From Burkholderiaceae bacterium (GTDB taxonomy: Bacteria; Pseudomonadota; Gammaproteobacteria; Burkholderiales; Burkholderiaceae_C), in contig JAFMFB010000023.1 of the NCBI GenBank assembly GCA_017856435.1, positions 1 to 37,959 on the forward strand: a DNA stretch of 37,959 nucleotides, read 5' to 3'. Every line of letters begins with the position of its first letter. The stretch's first letter is position 1. A model generated the notes under the pieces. The model saw only the letters and a program-made list of their open reading frames with translations. It was not told the origin of the DNA and ran no database searches. Shown one piece after another: positions 23,997-32,414 of this stretch. A program made the position numbers and the translations under genes.

Positions 23997-24956
23997 TCAG
24001 CTGGTCACGGCCTTTTCCAGGGCCTCGACAAACATGGCGGCGACATCAAAGCCGGTCTGATCCATGATTTCCCGAAAACAGGTGGGGCTGGTGACATTGA
24101 TTTCGGTGACATGTTCGCCAATCACATCGAGACCGATCAACAGCAAGCCCCGCGAGGCCAGAACCGGACCAATAGCCTGGGCAATTTCAAGATCGCGCGG
24201 GCTTAGCGCACGGGCAGCGCCCACACCGCCGGCGGCCAGATTGCCGCGCACTTCGGTGCCCTGTGGAATACGGGCCAGACAAAATGGAACAGGCTGGCCA
24301 GCAATCAGCAAAATGCGCTTGTCACCCTCGCGGATGGCCGGCAGAAACCTCTGCACCATCACGGTCTGCGCGCCATGACGGTTGAGGGTTTCGGTGATAA
24401 CGCCCAGATTGAGGCCGTCGCCCCTGACCCTGAAAATACCCATGCCGCCCATGCCATCTAGCGGCTTCAGGATGATGTCCTGGTGCTCGGCATGAAAGTC
24501 TCGAATGGCTTGTTCGTCACGGGTGACCAGAGTGGGGGCAGCGTATTGTGAAAATTCAAGTAATGAGAGTTTTTCCGGGTGATCGCGCAGGGCGCGAGGC
24601 TTGTTGAATACTTTTGCGCCTTCCCGTTCCGCCTGTTCCAGCAAGTGGGTGGCATAAAAATATTCGCTGTCAAACGGCGGATCCTTGCGCATGAGCACGG
24701 CATCAAACTCGCGCAAGGCAGTTATGCACGGGCTGGAGGGCGTCGTTACCAGCTCAAACCAGTTCTTTTCATCACCGGTCAATTGGATCGGTCTTGCCTG
24801 GGCCTGTACCCCGGTCTCAGCCCGCCAGATCAGATGCCGTGGTTCGCAGGCAACAATTTGATGGCCACGGCGTTGGGCCTCACGCATCATGGTGAAAGTG
24901 CTGTCCTTGTAGGGCTTGAAGGATTCCAGCGGGTCGGCAACAAAAAGCAGTTTCAT
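23997..24956 (-). CDS. gshB: Glutathione synthetase
   Basis: This 319-residue ATP-grasp ligase joins gamma-glutamylcysteine and glycine to form glutathione in the cytoplasm. The N-terminus MKLLFVADPLESFKPYKDST is characteristic of GshB, and I start there (24956) rather than at an upstream in-frame ATG that adds 14 non-conserved residues. Further family segments are LMRKDPPFDSEYFYATHLL, DIILKPLDGMGGMGIFRV (ATP-binding), RFLPAIREGDKRILL and GLDVIGEHVTEINVTSPTC. It lies convergent to the CDF gene (51 bases) and divergent from a Bug-type gene. Links to the nearby GST are suggestive but the two are not adjacent. Confidence 0.96.
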   Translation of the reverse strand: MKLLFVADPLESFKPYKDSTFTMMREAQRRGHQIVACEPRHLIWRAETGVQAQARPIQLTGDEKNWFELVTTPSSPCITALREFDAVLMRKDPPFDSEYFYATHLLEQAEREGAKVFNKPRALRDHPEKLSLLEFSQYAAPTLVTRDEQAIRDFHAEHQDIILKPLDGMGGMGIFRVRGDGLNLGVITETLNRHGAQTVMVQRFLPAIREGDKRILLIAGQPVPFCLARIPQGTEVRGNLAAGGVGAARALSPRDLEIAQAIGPVLASRGLLLIGLDVIGEHVTEINVTSPTCFREIMDQTGFDVAAMFVEALEKAVTS

Positions 24957-25036
24957 AGGGGTGGGCCCGGATGTTTCAGGTCGAGAGGATTGGTGCAAAA
25001 TCGCGCGATATTCAAATTATTGATTGAAAGTCTCTC

Positions 25037-26005
25037 ATGAAACGCCGATCACTATTGCAACTGGCCTCTGCGATGGCAGTGCCTGGACTGGTCAACGCCC
25101 AGGATAAGTACCCCAGCAAGCCCATCACCATCATCGTGCCTTACCCGGCCGGGGGCAATGCCGATCAGCGCTCACGCCAGTTTGGTCGCTTCATGAGCAG
25201 CGCCTTGGGCGTACCGATCGTGATAGAAAACAAGGGGGGCGCTGGAGGCAACATTGGCACCGAGGCCGTGGCCCGCGCCAAGCCGGACGGCTACACCATT
25301 GGCATGGGTAACTTTGCCCCCTTGTCGGTTAATCCCACCCTGTTCAAGAAAGTCAATTTCAATCCGCTGAAGGATCTGTCGCCGATCTGCCTCATCGAGC
25401 GTGGCCCACTCATGCTGATGGTCCGGCCCGATTCTCCTTTCAAAAGCGTGAAAGACATTGTCGTGGCGGCTAAAGCCAGGCCAGGCCATCTGACGTATGC
25501 CAACGGTGGCACAGGGGGGTCCCATCATCTGGCGGGTGAACTGTTCAAGGAAAAGGCCGGCTTGTTCATTACAAACATTCCTTACCGGGGTGGTGCCCCG
25601 GCAACGATCGACTTGATGGCCGGACAGGTGGACATGATGTTTGAGCAGATGTACTCGGCCTCAGCCAATTTGCGTGCTGGTAAATTGCGGGCCCTAGCGG
25701 TGACCAGTTTGAAGCGCTCCCCACTGTTCCCTGATGTGCCGACCATGGAGGAGCTGGGTTACAAGGGATTCGAGATCAGCAACTGGCAGGGCTTTGTGGC
25801 GCCCGCAGGCACCCCGGCTGCCATCATTGAGCGACTCAATCAAATCACCAATCAGGCATTGACTGACCCTGCCATCAAGGCTCAGATGCTGGGGCAAGGA
25901 AACGAACTGGGAGGCGGCACGCCGGAACAATTTGCCGCACACATCCGGGCCGAATCCGAGCGCTGGAGCAAGTTGATCAAGCGGGTGGGTATGAACGCTG
26001 ATTAG
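25037..26005 (+). CDS. Bug-type (TTT) periplasmic substrate-binding protein
   Basis: This 322-residue exported solute-binding protein belongs to the tripartite tricarboxylate transporter/Bug family, which is greatly expanded in Burkholderiales. A signal peptide (MKRRSLLQLASAMAVPGLVNA) precedes the mature start at about QDKYPSKPITIIVPYPAGG. The ENKGGAGGNIGTEAVARAKPDGYT motif binds the carboxylate ligand in structures of the family. The membrane subunits TctA and TctB are absent here, as is common for orphan Bug genes. The ligand is unknown, probably a small carboxylate. It diverges from gshB with 80 bases between starts and ends 37 bases before a convergent lipoprotein gene. Confidence 0.92.
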   Translation: MKRRSLLQLASAMAVPGLVNAQDKYPSKPITIIVPYPAGGNADQRSRQFGRFMSSALGVPIVIENKGGAGGNIGTEAVARAKPDGYTIGMGNFAPLSVNPTLFKKVNFNPLKDLSPICLIERGPLMLMVRPDSPFKSVKDIVVAAKARPGHLTYANGGTGGSHHLAGELFKEKAGLFITNIPYRGGAPATIDLMAGQVDMMFEQMYSASANLRAGKLRALAVTSLKRSPLFPDVPTMEELGYKGFEISNWQGFVAPAGTPAAIIERLNQITNQALTDPAIKAQMLGQGNELGGGTPEQFAAHIRAESERWSKLIKRVGMNAD

Positions 26006-26042
26006 GTCGCTCTGGACGCTGAAGTTCCCTGTGCGCAAATCG

Positions 26043-26870
26043 CTAGCGCGCGGGGCTGAGTTTGAATTGTGCGCAGTAGTCGATTGACGGGCCTGCAGCA
26101 GCCGGCCACACCGCATCCCAATGGGGCGTTATCTCAGAACCGTTCTCTTGCGCTGAAGGCTCCCCCAAACTGATGGCCTTGAGTGAGAGTGAGGCCGGCA
26201 AATGCAGTGGAATTCCTACCGACCGATCCACATGACCGCGCCCTGCCAGCAGGACAACGGTCATTTGTGGGCGGAGCGCCGATTGAATGGTTTGTGCCAT
26301 GCTGAGATCCCGGGCAATTTGAATTCTGACCATGGGTCCGATCCGTTCGGGCGGCAAGCTATCACAGTGTCCAGTGCGCACCCTTTCCCGTTGAACCATT
26401 AGCGCCTGCTGGGGCAGCAGGGCATCCAGTCGGGAATCATTCATTTTTTCTCGCATCTGCGAGCGCGGCAGGTTGGCACCCAGGACCGGAACACCCGATC
26501 GAACGGCGGCCATCACAGCGCCCGAATAGGACGGCCATGGCCAAGCCGTCTCAGACCAGTTAAGTGCAGCCTTGACTTGCGTCTCACTGGCCGAGGTGGG
26601 CAATTTGCGGGTGTGACTCCCCTGGTCAGCCATTTCGAGGATCAGTGCCGCCAACTGCCGCCGTGAGGCCAGAAGCGACACGACCTCGGTTTGCAGCCGG
26701 TGGTGATCGGGGGCGTCATGCTGTTCGCCCAGCAACAGGGCATCTGCCGGGAGTACCGCTGCGAGGCGGTCTTGAAGGCTCAGTGTGGGACCAGCGTTGG
26801 TGGCACAGCCCGAGAGCAGCAATCCGACAAGCATCCATGGCAGTGCCTGGGTCTTAAACGATCGGTTCAT
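26043..26870 (-). CDS. ChaN-family lipoprotein
   Basis: This 275-residue protein has a lipoprotein signal peptide ending in the lipobox LSGC (Cys22) and a ChaN/DUF399-type domain. The domain begins ALLLGEQHDAPDHHRLQTEV, with EMADQGSH and VVLLAGRGHVDRSVGIP further on. Campylobacter ChaN binds haem at a dimer interface through Tyr/His residues and is iron-regulated. No Fur box is visible upstream of this one. It is probably outer-membrane anchored. It diverges from the AbrB-like gene with 32 bases between the starts, so both promoters must overlap. Function in haem handling is an inference from family. Confidence 0.82.
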   Translation of the reverse strand: MNRSFKTQALPWMLVGLLLSGCATNAGPTLSLQDRLAAVLPADALLLGEQHDAPDHHRLQTEVVSLLASRRQLAALILEMADQGSHTRKLPTSASETQVKAALNWSETAWPWPSYSGAVMAAVRSGVPVLGANLPRSQMREKMNDSRLDALLPQQALMVQRERVRTGHCDSLPPERIGPMVRIQIARDLSMAQTIQSALRPQMTVVLLAGRGHVDRSVGIPLHLPASLSLKAISLGEPSAQENGSEITPHWDAVWPAAAGPSIDYCAQFKLSPAR

Positions 26871-26902
26871 GCTGCGATACTCGGCCTTCCTTGAATTTTT
26901 CT

Positions 26903-27958
26903 ATGTTTTCAAATTATCCCCTGCGGCTTGTAATCACGCTCCTGATGGCCTTGGCCGGCGCCGAACTTTGTGTCTGGTTACAAACCCCTTTGCCATGGAT
27001 GATCGGCCCCTTGCTGGTGACGGCGGCAGCCTCCATGTTGCGAGCCCCGACCGAGAGTTGGTTGCCGCTACGGTGCGCTGCGCAGGCCACGATCGGCATC
27101 GCGCTGGGCTTGTACTTTTCTCCCGAAATGGCAGTGCTGGTTGCCCGCCAGTGGTGGGCGATTGTGCTGGGCATCGGCTGGACCATTGTGCTTGGCCTGC
27201 TTTTTGGGGTCTGGTTGCATCACAGCTATGCGCATCGGCTAGCCGGCTTCAATCGATCAACCAGCTACTTTGCAGGCGGCATTGGCGCAGCATCTGAAAT
27301 GACCCTGCTGGCTGAGCGGGCTATGGGCCGCACGGATCTGGTGGCCGCAGCGCATAGCATGCGTGTGCTGATTGTGACGATTCTGATCCCGTTTGGCCTG
27401 CAATGGAGTGGGGTGCACGGACTGGATTTATCGCAAGCAGTGAGCAACCTGGAGGTCAGATGGCTTGGCTTGGTGTGGCTTGTGTTGGCCGCCTGTTTGG
27501 GGGCCTGGATTTTGCACAGCTTGGATGGCCCCAATCCATGGTTCATGGGGGCTCTGCTGACATCCATGGCGCTGACCGTCAGCGGCCTTGAGTTGTCAGC
27601 TGTCCCGAAGGATCTGTCCAACATCGCGCAATTGGTGATCGGTGTCAGCCTAGGTGTGCGATTCACGCCCGCATTTGTGCACACTGCCCCGAGCTGGCTG
27701 ATGTCAGTGGCGCTGGGCACCGTCGGTCTGATCGGGCTGAGTGCAGCGTTCGCCTGGGCGTTGTCCCTGGGCACCGGATTGCCGCTGGCGACGATGATCC
27801 TGGGCACCGCCCCGGGGGGGATTGCAGAGATGGCCATTACGGCCAAGGTGTTGCAATTGGGTGCGCCGGTGGTGACCGCTTATCAGGTATGTCGTCTGGT
27901 TGCCGTGATGGTGTTGCAGGGGCCGCTATACCAGTGGCTGTACGGTAGATCAGGCTAG
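26903..27958 (+). CDS. AbrB-family integral membrane protein
   Basis: This 351-residue hydrophobic protein has two internally similar halves of membrane helices. It matches the bacterial 'AbrB family/ammonia monooxygenase' group (PF05145), which is not related to the Bacillus transition-state regulator. Typical segments are LPWMIGPLLVTAAASM, YFAGGIGAASEMTLLAERAM, NPWFMGALLTSMAL and TAPGGIAEMAITAKVLQLG. The two GGIGAASEM/GGIAEMA motifs mark the repeated unit. The molecular function is not established. Transport or regulation has been proposed for relatives. I start at ATG 26903; an upstream TTG at 26891 would add four residues. It ends seven bases before the convergent DUF3567 gene. Confidence 0.85.
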   Translation: MFSNYPLRLVITLLMALAGAELCVWLQTPLPWMIGPLLVTAAASMLRAPTESWLPLRCAAQATIGIALGLYFSPEMAVLVARQWWAIVLGIGWTIVLGLLFGVWLHHSYAHRLAGFNRSTSYFAGGIGAASEMTLLAERAMGRTDLVAAAHSMRVLIVTILIPFGLQWSGVHGLDLSQAVSNLEVRWLGLVWLVLAACLGAWILHSLDGPNPWFMGALLTSMALTVSGLELSAVPKDLSNIAQLVIGVSLGVRFTPAFVHTAPSWLMSVALGTVGLIGLSAAFAWALSLGTGLPLATMILGTAPGGIAEMAITAKVLQLGAPVVTAYQVCRLVAVMVLQGPLYQWLYGRSG

Positions 27959-27965
27959 GCCAGAT

Positions 27966-28259
27966 TCAGTGCACCAGCACAGGCGTATGCGCGAGCTCGG
28001 CATACTGGGCCAGAGTGCTCTCGACTTCTTCTTCGCTGGGCGTATTACGTTGCCATTCAATGATGCGCTGCTGAAACATCTCTGCCCAAGAGCCGTCCAG
28101 ATAGACCTCTTTGCCAGAACGTTTGTCAACGATCTCAAAACCATGTCGGACCAGGGTTGGTTGCTCCTGATCCGGGGCAGCCTCATGCTCCGAGGCTTCC
28201 TGGCTGGAAGCCATCATGTGGGTCACAGAAAAGAAATCGGAGTCGTACAGGGTATGCAT
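27966..28259 (-). CDS. DUF3567 family protein
   Basis: This 97-residue acidic cytoplasmic protein matches, from memory, the DUF3567 family common in Burkholderiales. The distinctive core is RHGFEIVDKRSGKEVYLDGS followed by WAEMFQQRIIEWQRNTPSEE. The start is set at ATG 28259 (MHTLYDSDFF), because the preceding 22 in-frame residues are not part of the family. No function is known. It is a single-gene unit between two convergently or differently oriented genes, and the N-terminal third (SSQEASEHEAAPDQEQ) is low-complexity and probably flexible. Confidence 0.88.
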   Translation of the reverse strand: MHTLYDSDFFSVTHMMASSQEASEHEAAPDQEQPTLVRHGFEIVDKRSGKEVYLDGSWAEMFQQRIIEWQRNTPSEEEVESTLAQYAELAHTPVLVH

Positions 28260-28406
28260 GGCAGTCACCATCACTTGTCTACAGTCTAACTGATTCCTAC
28301 ATGGTGGTGCTGATCCAAATTTCAATGGTTATCAAAACGCCACAGCGCTTTGGTAGGGTACCGGCAGGCAGGCTGACTTAAAGGAAGAATGCGGCCAAAT
28401 GCAATC

Positions 28407-29510
28407 CTAGGGCGCTTCGGTCTCGCTCCACTGCTGGTCAACAAAATCGCCATTTTCCTGGGACAACCTGATACGGGCAGGCAGCCAGCCCAGAGCCGGG
28501 GCTAGCCAAAGCTCGGCTTTCAGATCGTAGGGGCGGGTGGGTGAACGTGTGATCTTGAGTACATCGAGCGCGCCGCCAGGCAACTGTAGGCGTTCAAAGC
28601 CATTGACTTCAAAACGCCATGACACGGACTCGCGTGCTCCAACGGCTTGCATTGCAATCACGGTGCCGGTACTGGCTTGCATCGGTTGACTGGCGAACAT
28701 GCTGGCCAGTTGGATGAAAACACTCAGCTGATCCTGTGCGCCAGGCTCCAGAGGGGCCTCGGGTTTGTTGGCGCTGAAGATAATCTTTCCTTGCTCCCAG
28801 ACAAAATGAGCGGCGACCTCACTGCGAACCTTGTCAGAGAAGCGTTTTGGTCTCAGGCCTTGATCGGTGATCTGACCTCGACTGGATTGCACACGAGTGC
28901 CCAGCAAGAAGGCGCCAATCTGCAGTCGGGCCTCGTATTGAGCGCCGTCATGCCGCCACAGAAGTTCGCCGCCGGCATGGTAATTGACCCCGCGCACAGT
29001 GCCTGTAATCGTGTAGTTGAGCCGAGTTGAGCCTGGCAAGGCCAGGTTTCCGGTTGAGGTTGCTGGTTGAGCGGCAGGCGCATCAGCTTGAGCCACGGGC
29101 ACTTCTGGCACGTTCTCGGCTTGGGAAGCCTGGTCAGGATTCGAAGCAACACTTTGGGCCGGTGTCGGTTCCGCCTCAGGGGGCACAGACTGCTCAACAG
29201 GAATTTGAACCGGTGTATCCAAGGTGGTCAAGGTTGAGGCCATGACTTGTGGGGACTCTGCTGCCTGTGACTTGGGTGCTCGGGGCGGGGCGGGTGGAGC
29301 CTTTGCAGCGGGGGGAGAACTTGTTGCCAACTGAGAGTCTGAACGATTTGGATTGACCGCGCGAATGATCAAGGGGCCAGTCAACCTGGATGGCGGCTCA
29401 GGGACTACAAATAAGGGTGTCAGCCATAGCAACACAAGGTGAATTCCCAATACCAACATTGCCAGCGACATCACTGACCTGGGTAAGAATTCTGGGGAGA
29501 TTTTTTGCAT
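28407..29510 (-). CDS. DUF3108 domain protein with TonB-like N-terminal anchor and Pro/Ala-rich linker
   Basis: This protein of about 367 residues comprises a short cytoplasmic start, one membrane anchor (SLAMLVLGIHLVLLWLTPLF), a ~110-residue Pro/Ala/Gln-rich linker, and a C-terminal DUF3108 domain. The domain runs from NYTITGTVRGVNYHAGGELL to the end, which includes ALGWLPARIRLSQENGDFVD. The shape of anchor, spacer and periplasmic domain resembles TonB-type spanning proteins. DUF3108 proteins are predicted periplasmic and of unknown function, possibly envelope-related. The ATG at 29510 (MQKISPEFL) is the preferred start, while a GTG at 29552 is possible. It diverges from a FAH-family gene over an AT-rich region. 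Confidence 0.78.
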   Translation of the reverse strand: MQKISPEFLPRSVMSLAMLVLGIHLVLLWLTPLFVVPEPPSRLTGPLIIRAVNPNRSDSQLATSSPPAAKAPPAPPRAPKSQAAESPQVMASTLTTLDTPVQIPVEQSVPPEAEPTPAQSVASNPDQASQAENVPEVPVAQADAPAAQPATSTGNLALPGSTRLNYTITGTVRGVNYHAGGELLWRHDGAQYEARLQIGAFLLGTRVQSSRGQITDQGLRPKRFSDKVRSEVAAHFVWEQGKIIFSANKPEAPLEPGAQDQLSVFIQLASMFASQPMQASTGTVIAMQAVGARESVSWRFEVNGFERLQLPGGALDVLKITRSPTRPYDLKAELWLAPALGWLPARIRLSQENGDFVDQQWSETEAP

Positions 29511-29558
29511 GACAATCGAAGCTTGAGCGCTGCGTCGCCTCAGTTTACCCACGCGGAT

Positions 29559-29578
29559 AAATTTTTCCGAAAAAATTT
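29559..29578. repeat. AT-rich perfect dyad between divergent genes
   Basis: AAATTTTT (29559-29566) and AAAAATTT (29571-29578) form a perfect eight-base dyad around CCGA. The left arm occurs again at about 29584-29591, just before the FAH start. It could be an operator, a promoter-region AT tract or a curved segment shared by the divergent DUF3108 and FAH genes. Confidence 0.4.
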
Positions 29579-29596
29579 AGAACAAATTTTTAACAA

Positions 29597-30607
29597 ATGA
29601 AACTTGCTACGTACAAAGACGGATCCCGTGATGGGCAATTGCTGGTTGTTTCGCGTGACCTGAGTCAGGCGCATTACGCTACCGGCATTGCAAATCACTT
29701 GCAACAGGTTCTGGATGACTGGAACTTTCTTTCACCCCAGCTGCAGGACCTGTATGTCAGCCTGAACCAGGGGCGGGCACGTCATGCCTTCGCATTCAAC
29801 CCACAGCAATGCATGGCACCTCTGCCGCGCGCGCATCAGTGGGTGGACGGCTCGGCCTTTATCAACCATGTTGAATTGGTCCGCCTGTCGCGAAAGGCTG
29901 AGGTGCCCGCAAGTTTTTATGTCGATCCACTGATGTATCAGGGTGGCAGCGATGACTTTCTTGGGCCATGTGACGATGTGGTGTGCGTCAGTGAAGGGCA
30001 CGGCATTGATTTCGAAGCCGAAGTTGCGGTGGTCACCGGCGACGTGCCCATGGGCAGCAGTGCTGATGAGGCGCTGGAAGCGGTCCGCCTGTTGATGCTG
30101 GTCAACGATGTGAGTTTGCGTAACCTGATTGCGGATGAAATTGCCAAAGGATTTGGTTTTTTGCAAAGCAAGCCGGCCACGGCCTTTAGCCCTGTCGCTG
30201 TGACGCCCGATGAGCTGGGTGATGTCTGGGAGGGTGGGCGGCTTCACCTCAAGTTGCAAAGCGCATGGAATGGCCGCACCGTTGGCATGTGTGACGCCGG
30301 CGAGGAAATGACCTTTCACTTCGGTCAGTTGATTGCCCACCTTTGCAAGACACGCAATGCCCGTGCTGGGTCAATCATCGGCTCAGGCACAGTCAGCAAC
30401 CGTGGCGTCGAAGTTGACGGCAAAAGGGAGTGGCCCAAGGGCTATAGCTGTATTGCTGAAAAACGCGCTATCGAGACGATCCTGGATGGTCAGCCTATCA
30501 CCGAGTACATGAAATTTGGTGACACCATACGAATCGAGATGAAGGGCCGGGATGGCCATTCAATTTTTGGCGCTATCGATCAGAAGATTTCGCCGTTGCA
30601 GAAATAA
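29597..30607 (+). CDS. Fumarylacetoacetate hydrolase family protein (long form)
   Basis: This 336-residue enzyme has an N-terminal domain (MKLATYKDGSRDGQLLVVSR) and a C-terminal FAH fold. The metal-binding acidic residues lie in GIDFEAEVAVVTGDVP. Later come VNDVSLRNL, KGFGFLQSKPATAFSPVAVT, GSIIGSGTVSNRG and GDTIRIEMKGRDGHSIFGAI. This longer FAH variant is often near aromatic-degradation genes and cleaves or decarboxylates keto acids. True fumarylacetoacetase (FahA) is longer, so I do not give the tyrosine-pathway name. No partner dioxygenase is adjacent. It ends 13 bases before a convergent gene. Confidence 0.88.
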   Translation: MKLATYKDGSRDGQLLVVSRDLSQAHYATGIANHLQQVLDDWNFLSPQLQDLYVSLNQGRARHAFAFNPQQCMAPLPRAHQWVDGSAFINHVELVRLSRKAEVPASFYVDPLMYQGGSDDFLGPCDDVVCVSEGHGIDFEAEVAVVTGDVPMGSSADEALEAVRLLMLVNDVSLRNLIADEIAKGFGFLQSKPATAFSPVAVTPDELGDVWEGGRLHLKLQSAWNGRTVGMCDAGEEMTFHFGQLIAHLCKTRNARAGSIIGSGTVSNRGVEVDGKREWPKGYSCIAEKRAIETILDGQPITEYMKFGDTIRIEMKGRDGHSIFGAIDQKISPLQK

Positions 30608-30620
30608 GGGCGACTGTTTC

Positions 30621-31067
30621 TCAGGCTTGACCCTGCATCTTGTCATGCCGCAAAAAATACTGCCTGGCCATGGCTACTAGTTGACCATCGCTGGGATGAT
30701 CGCTGGGAACCACGCCAACAATCGCCTGGTCAATCTGTTTGTCGTGGCGGGCGCAGTGGGCCTTGAACTCCTCTTTGGCCTGTGCCGGACCGGTAACCAG
30801 AATCTCATGGACTCCCTGCAAGGCCTCGGCAACCTCGTGGTAATACGCTTGATCAGAACTGTTGTGACCACCGCCTGGCGTGTGGCCGCCCCGTGCGCTG
30901 GCCACTTCACCCCGAGCGTGGCGCTCCCCATGGGAGCCCACATGGCCACCGGTGGACTTGTGGGTGCTGCGTGATTTGATTTTCTGGGCTGCAATATGCT
31001 CACGGTCAAACATGACCACATGTGCTTCGGTACGATCCAACCAGACAATGGCGTGGTAGGTATTCAT
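30621..31067 (-). CDS. eRF1-like (baeRF/'translational machinery') protein with His/Gly-rich insert
   Basis: This is a 148-residue cytoplasmic protein. The N-terminal strand pattern (YHAIVWLDRTEAHVVMFD) and the C-terminal half (VHEILVTGPAQAKEEFKAHC, VVPSDHPSDGQLVAMARQYF) resemble small bacterial proteins labelled 'translational machinery protein' or host-attachment-like, which are relatives of the archaeo-eukaryotic release factor eRF1 fold. Between them, residues ~36-77 form a flexible insert with seven histidines and many glycines (GGHVGSHGERHARG, GGHTPGGGHNSSD). The insert might bind metal or mimic a GGQ-type loop; both ideas are inference. A strong GAGGAGAG ribosome site precedes the ATG. 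It lies 37 bases downstream of the DksA/TraR-type gene, probably in one operon. Confidence 0.7.
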   Translation of the reverse strand: MNTYHAIVWLDRTEAHVVMFDREHIAAQKIKSRSTHKSTGGHVGSHGERHARGEVASARGGHTPGGGHNSSDQAYYHEVAEALQGVHEILVTGPAQAKEEFKAHCARHDKQIDQAIVGVVPSDHPSDGQLVAMARQYFLRHDKMQGQA

Positions 31068-31104
31068 GATGTTCTCTCCTCTTCCCGGTTGGGGTGAAAT
31101 CGGT

Positions 31105-31476
31105 TCAGGTCTGATGAAGGCTCTCTAGTTTGGTCTGGCAATTTACGCAGAGCGGAGTTTCAGGGGCAGCCTGTAGCCGAGCAATCGGAATATCGATTCC
31201 GCAGTCGGTACAGATTCCATAATCGCCTGCGTCGATACGATGCAGCGCGGTGTCCACCACCTCGAGCTCTGCACTTTCACGCGTGTCCAGGGCAAACTCC
31301 AACTCGCGCTCGGTCTCCACTTGAGCCCGTGAATCGGGTTCCCGATTGCCAAAATGTGCGGCAGAAGCTTCGACCCGGCTTATGTTCCCTCCTCGCAGGG
31401 TGGCTAGCTGAGTCAGCAAATCGGCACGCTGAGCCAAAAGTTGTTGCTTGAATTTTGCGATTTGTCCTGGTTCCAT
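31105..31476 (-). CDS. DksA/TraR-family zinc-finger protein
   Basis: This 123-residue protein has an N-terminal coiled coil (FKQQLLAQRADLLTQLATLR and a second charged helix with RAQVETERELEFALDTRESA). A C-terminal four-cysteine zinc finger follows (Cys89, Cys92, Cys110, Cys113; CTDCG...CVNC). The family binds the RNA polymerase secondary channel and adjusts transcription under stress. The tip motif DxxDxA of true DksA is not seen, so ppGpp-type activity is doubtful and it is more likely a DksA-like paralogue. The start at 31476 is supported by TAGGAGA eight bases upstream. It is the first gene of a pair with the eRF1-like protein and diverges from the enoyl-CoA hydratase homologue. Confidence 0.88.
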   Translation of the reverse strand: MEPGQIAKFKQQLLAQRADLLTQLATLRGGNISRVEASAAHFGNREPDSRAQVETERELEFALDTRESAELEVVDTALHRIDAGDYGICTDCGIDIPIARLQAAPETPLCVNCQTKLESLHQT

Positions 31477-31592
31477 GAAAGAATCTCCTAATGCGCTTTC
31501 ATGATGCGGCGTCAAGACGAGGCTATGTTTGATGAAGGTCAATGACATCTTTACGCTTGATTGAAGCAAGCGACTACATAGGAGCATGAAGC

Positions 31593-32390
31593 ATGGATTA
31601 CGCCAATTACCAGACCCTCAATATCCTGCGCCGTGAACATGGCGTGCTCGATATTCAGATGCGTGCTCTCAATGGCAAGCTTCCTACTGCAGGTCATCAG
31701 GGGCATCGCGAGTTGGCTGAAATTTGGCGCGATGTGACGGCTGATGACACTGTGCGCTGTGCCGTGCTGCGAGGCGAAGGTCTGGGCTTTTCCGGTGGTG
31801 GCGATCTGGCGATGGTCTTGGAGATGGCGGATAACTTCGAAGTGCGCGCGCGGGTTTGGCGTGAGGCGCGTGATCTGGTCTACAACCTGATCAACTGCGA
31901 CAAACCCATCGTCAGCGCCATCCATGGCCCGGCTGTCGGGGCAGGGTTAGTGGCGGGATTGTTGGCCGATATCTCGATAGCGGCCAAGGGAGCAAAAATT
32001 GTCGATGGCCATACCCGCTTGGGCGTGGCGGCTGGAGATCATGCGGCGATTGTCTGGCCGTTGCTCTGCGGCATGGCCAAGTCCAAGTACTACCTAATGC
32101 TGTGCGAGCCGCTTACTGGAGAAGAGGCCGAGCGGATCGGGTTGGTCTCTATGGTGGTGGATGCGGCCGATTTGCTCGACCGCGCCTACGCCGTTGCCGA
32201 TCAGCTGGCCAGCGGTAGCCAAAGTGCAATTCGCTGGACAAAATATGCCCTCAACAACTGGTTGCGCCAGGCGGGCCCGATTTTTGATACCTCCCTGGGC
32301 CTGGAGTTCATGGGGTTTGCCGGACCCGATGTTCGCGAGGGCATTGACTCGCTGCGGGAAAAGCGAGCGCCACGATTTAATGGGGCCTGA
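31593..32390 (+). CDS. Enoyl-CoA hydratase/isomerase family protein
   Basis: This 265-residue crotonase-fold protein has both oxyanion-hole segments ([15 protein letters not shown] and [20 protein letters not shown]). The two catalytic glutamates of classical enoyl-CoA hydratase do not appear at their normal places. The matching segment reads [19 protein letters not shown], with Thr and Asp instead. It is therefore more likely a different crotonase-type reaction (hydrolase, isomerase, decarboxylase or ring-opening) than simple hydration. AGGAG lies upstream of the ATG at a good distance. The promoter region is shared with the DksA-like gene and contains a six-pair dyad (31554-31572). The stop is followed 24 bases later by the DUF2946 gene. 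Confidence 0.88.
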   Translation: MDYANYQTLNILRREHGVLDIQMRALNGKLPTAGHQGHRELAEIWRDVTADDTVRCAVLRGEGLGFSGGGDLAMVLEMADNFEVRARVWREARDLVYNLINCDKPIVSAIHGPAVGAGLVAGLLADISIAAKGAKIVDGHTRLGVAAGDHAAIVWPLLCGMAKSKYYLMLCEPLTGEEAERIGLVSMVVDAADLLDRAYAVADQLASGSQSAIRWTKYALNNWLRQAGPIFDTSLGLEFMGFAGPDVREGIDSLREKRAPRFNGA

Positions 32391-32414
32391 TAGCGTTTGT
32401 CATAATCGGCCTCC

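Noticed and set aside
31477-31587. Longer start of the DksA-like protein
   Set aside because: A clear AGGAG ribosome site and family-like sequence begin at the ATG at 31476. The extension has no recognisable features.
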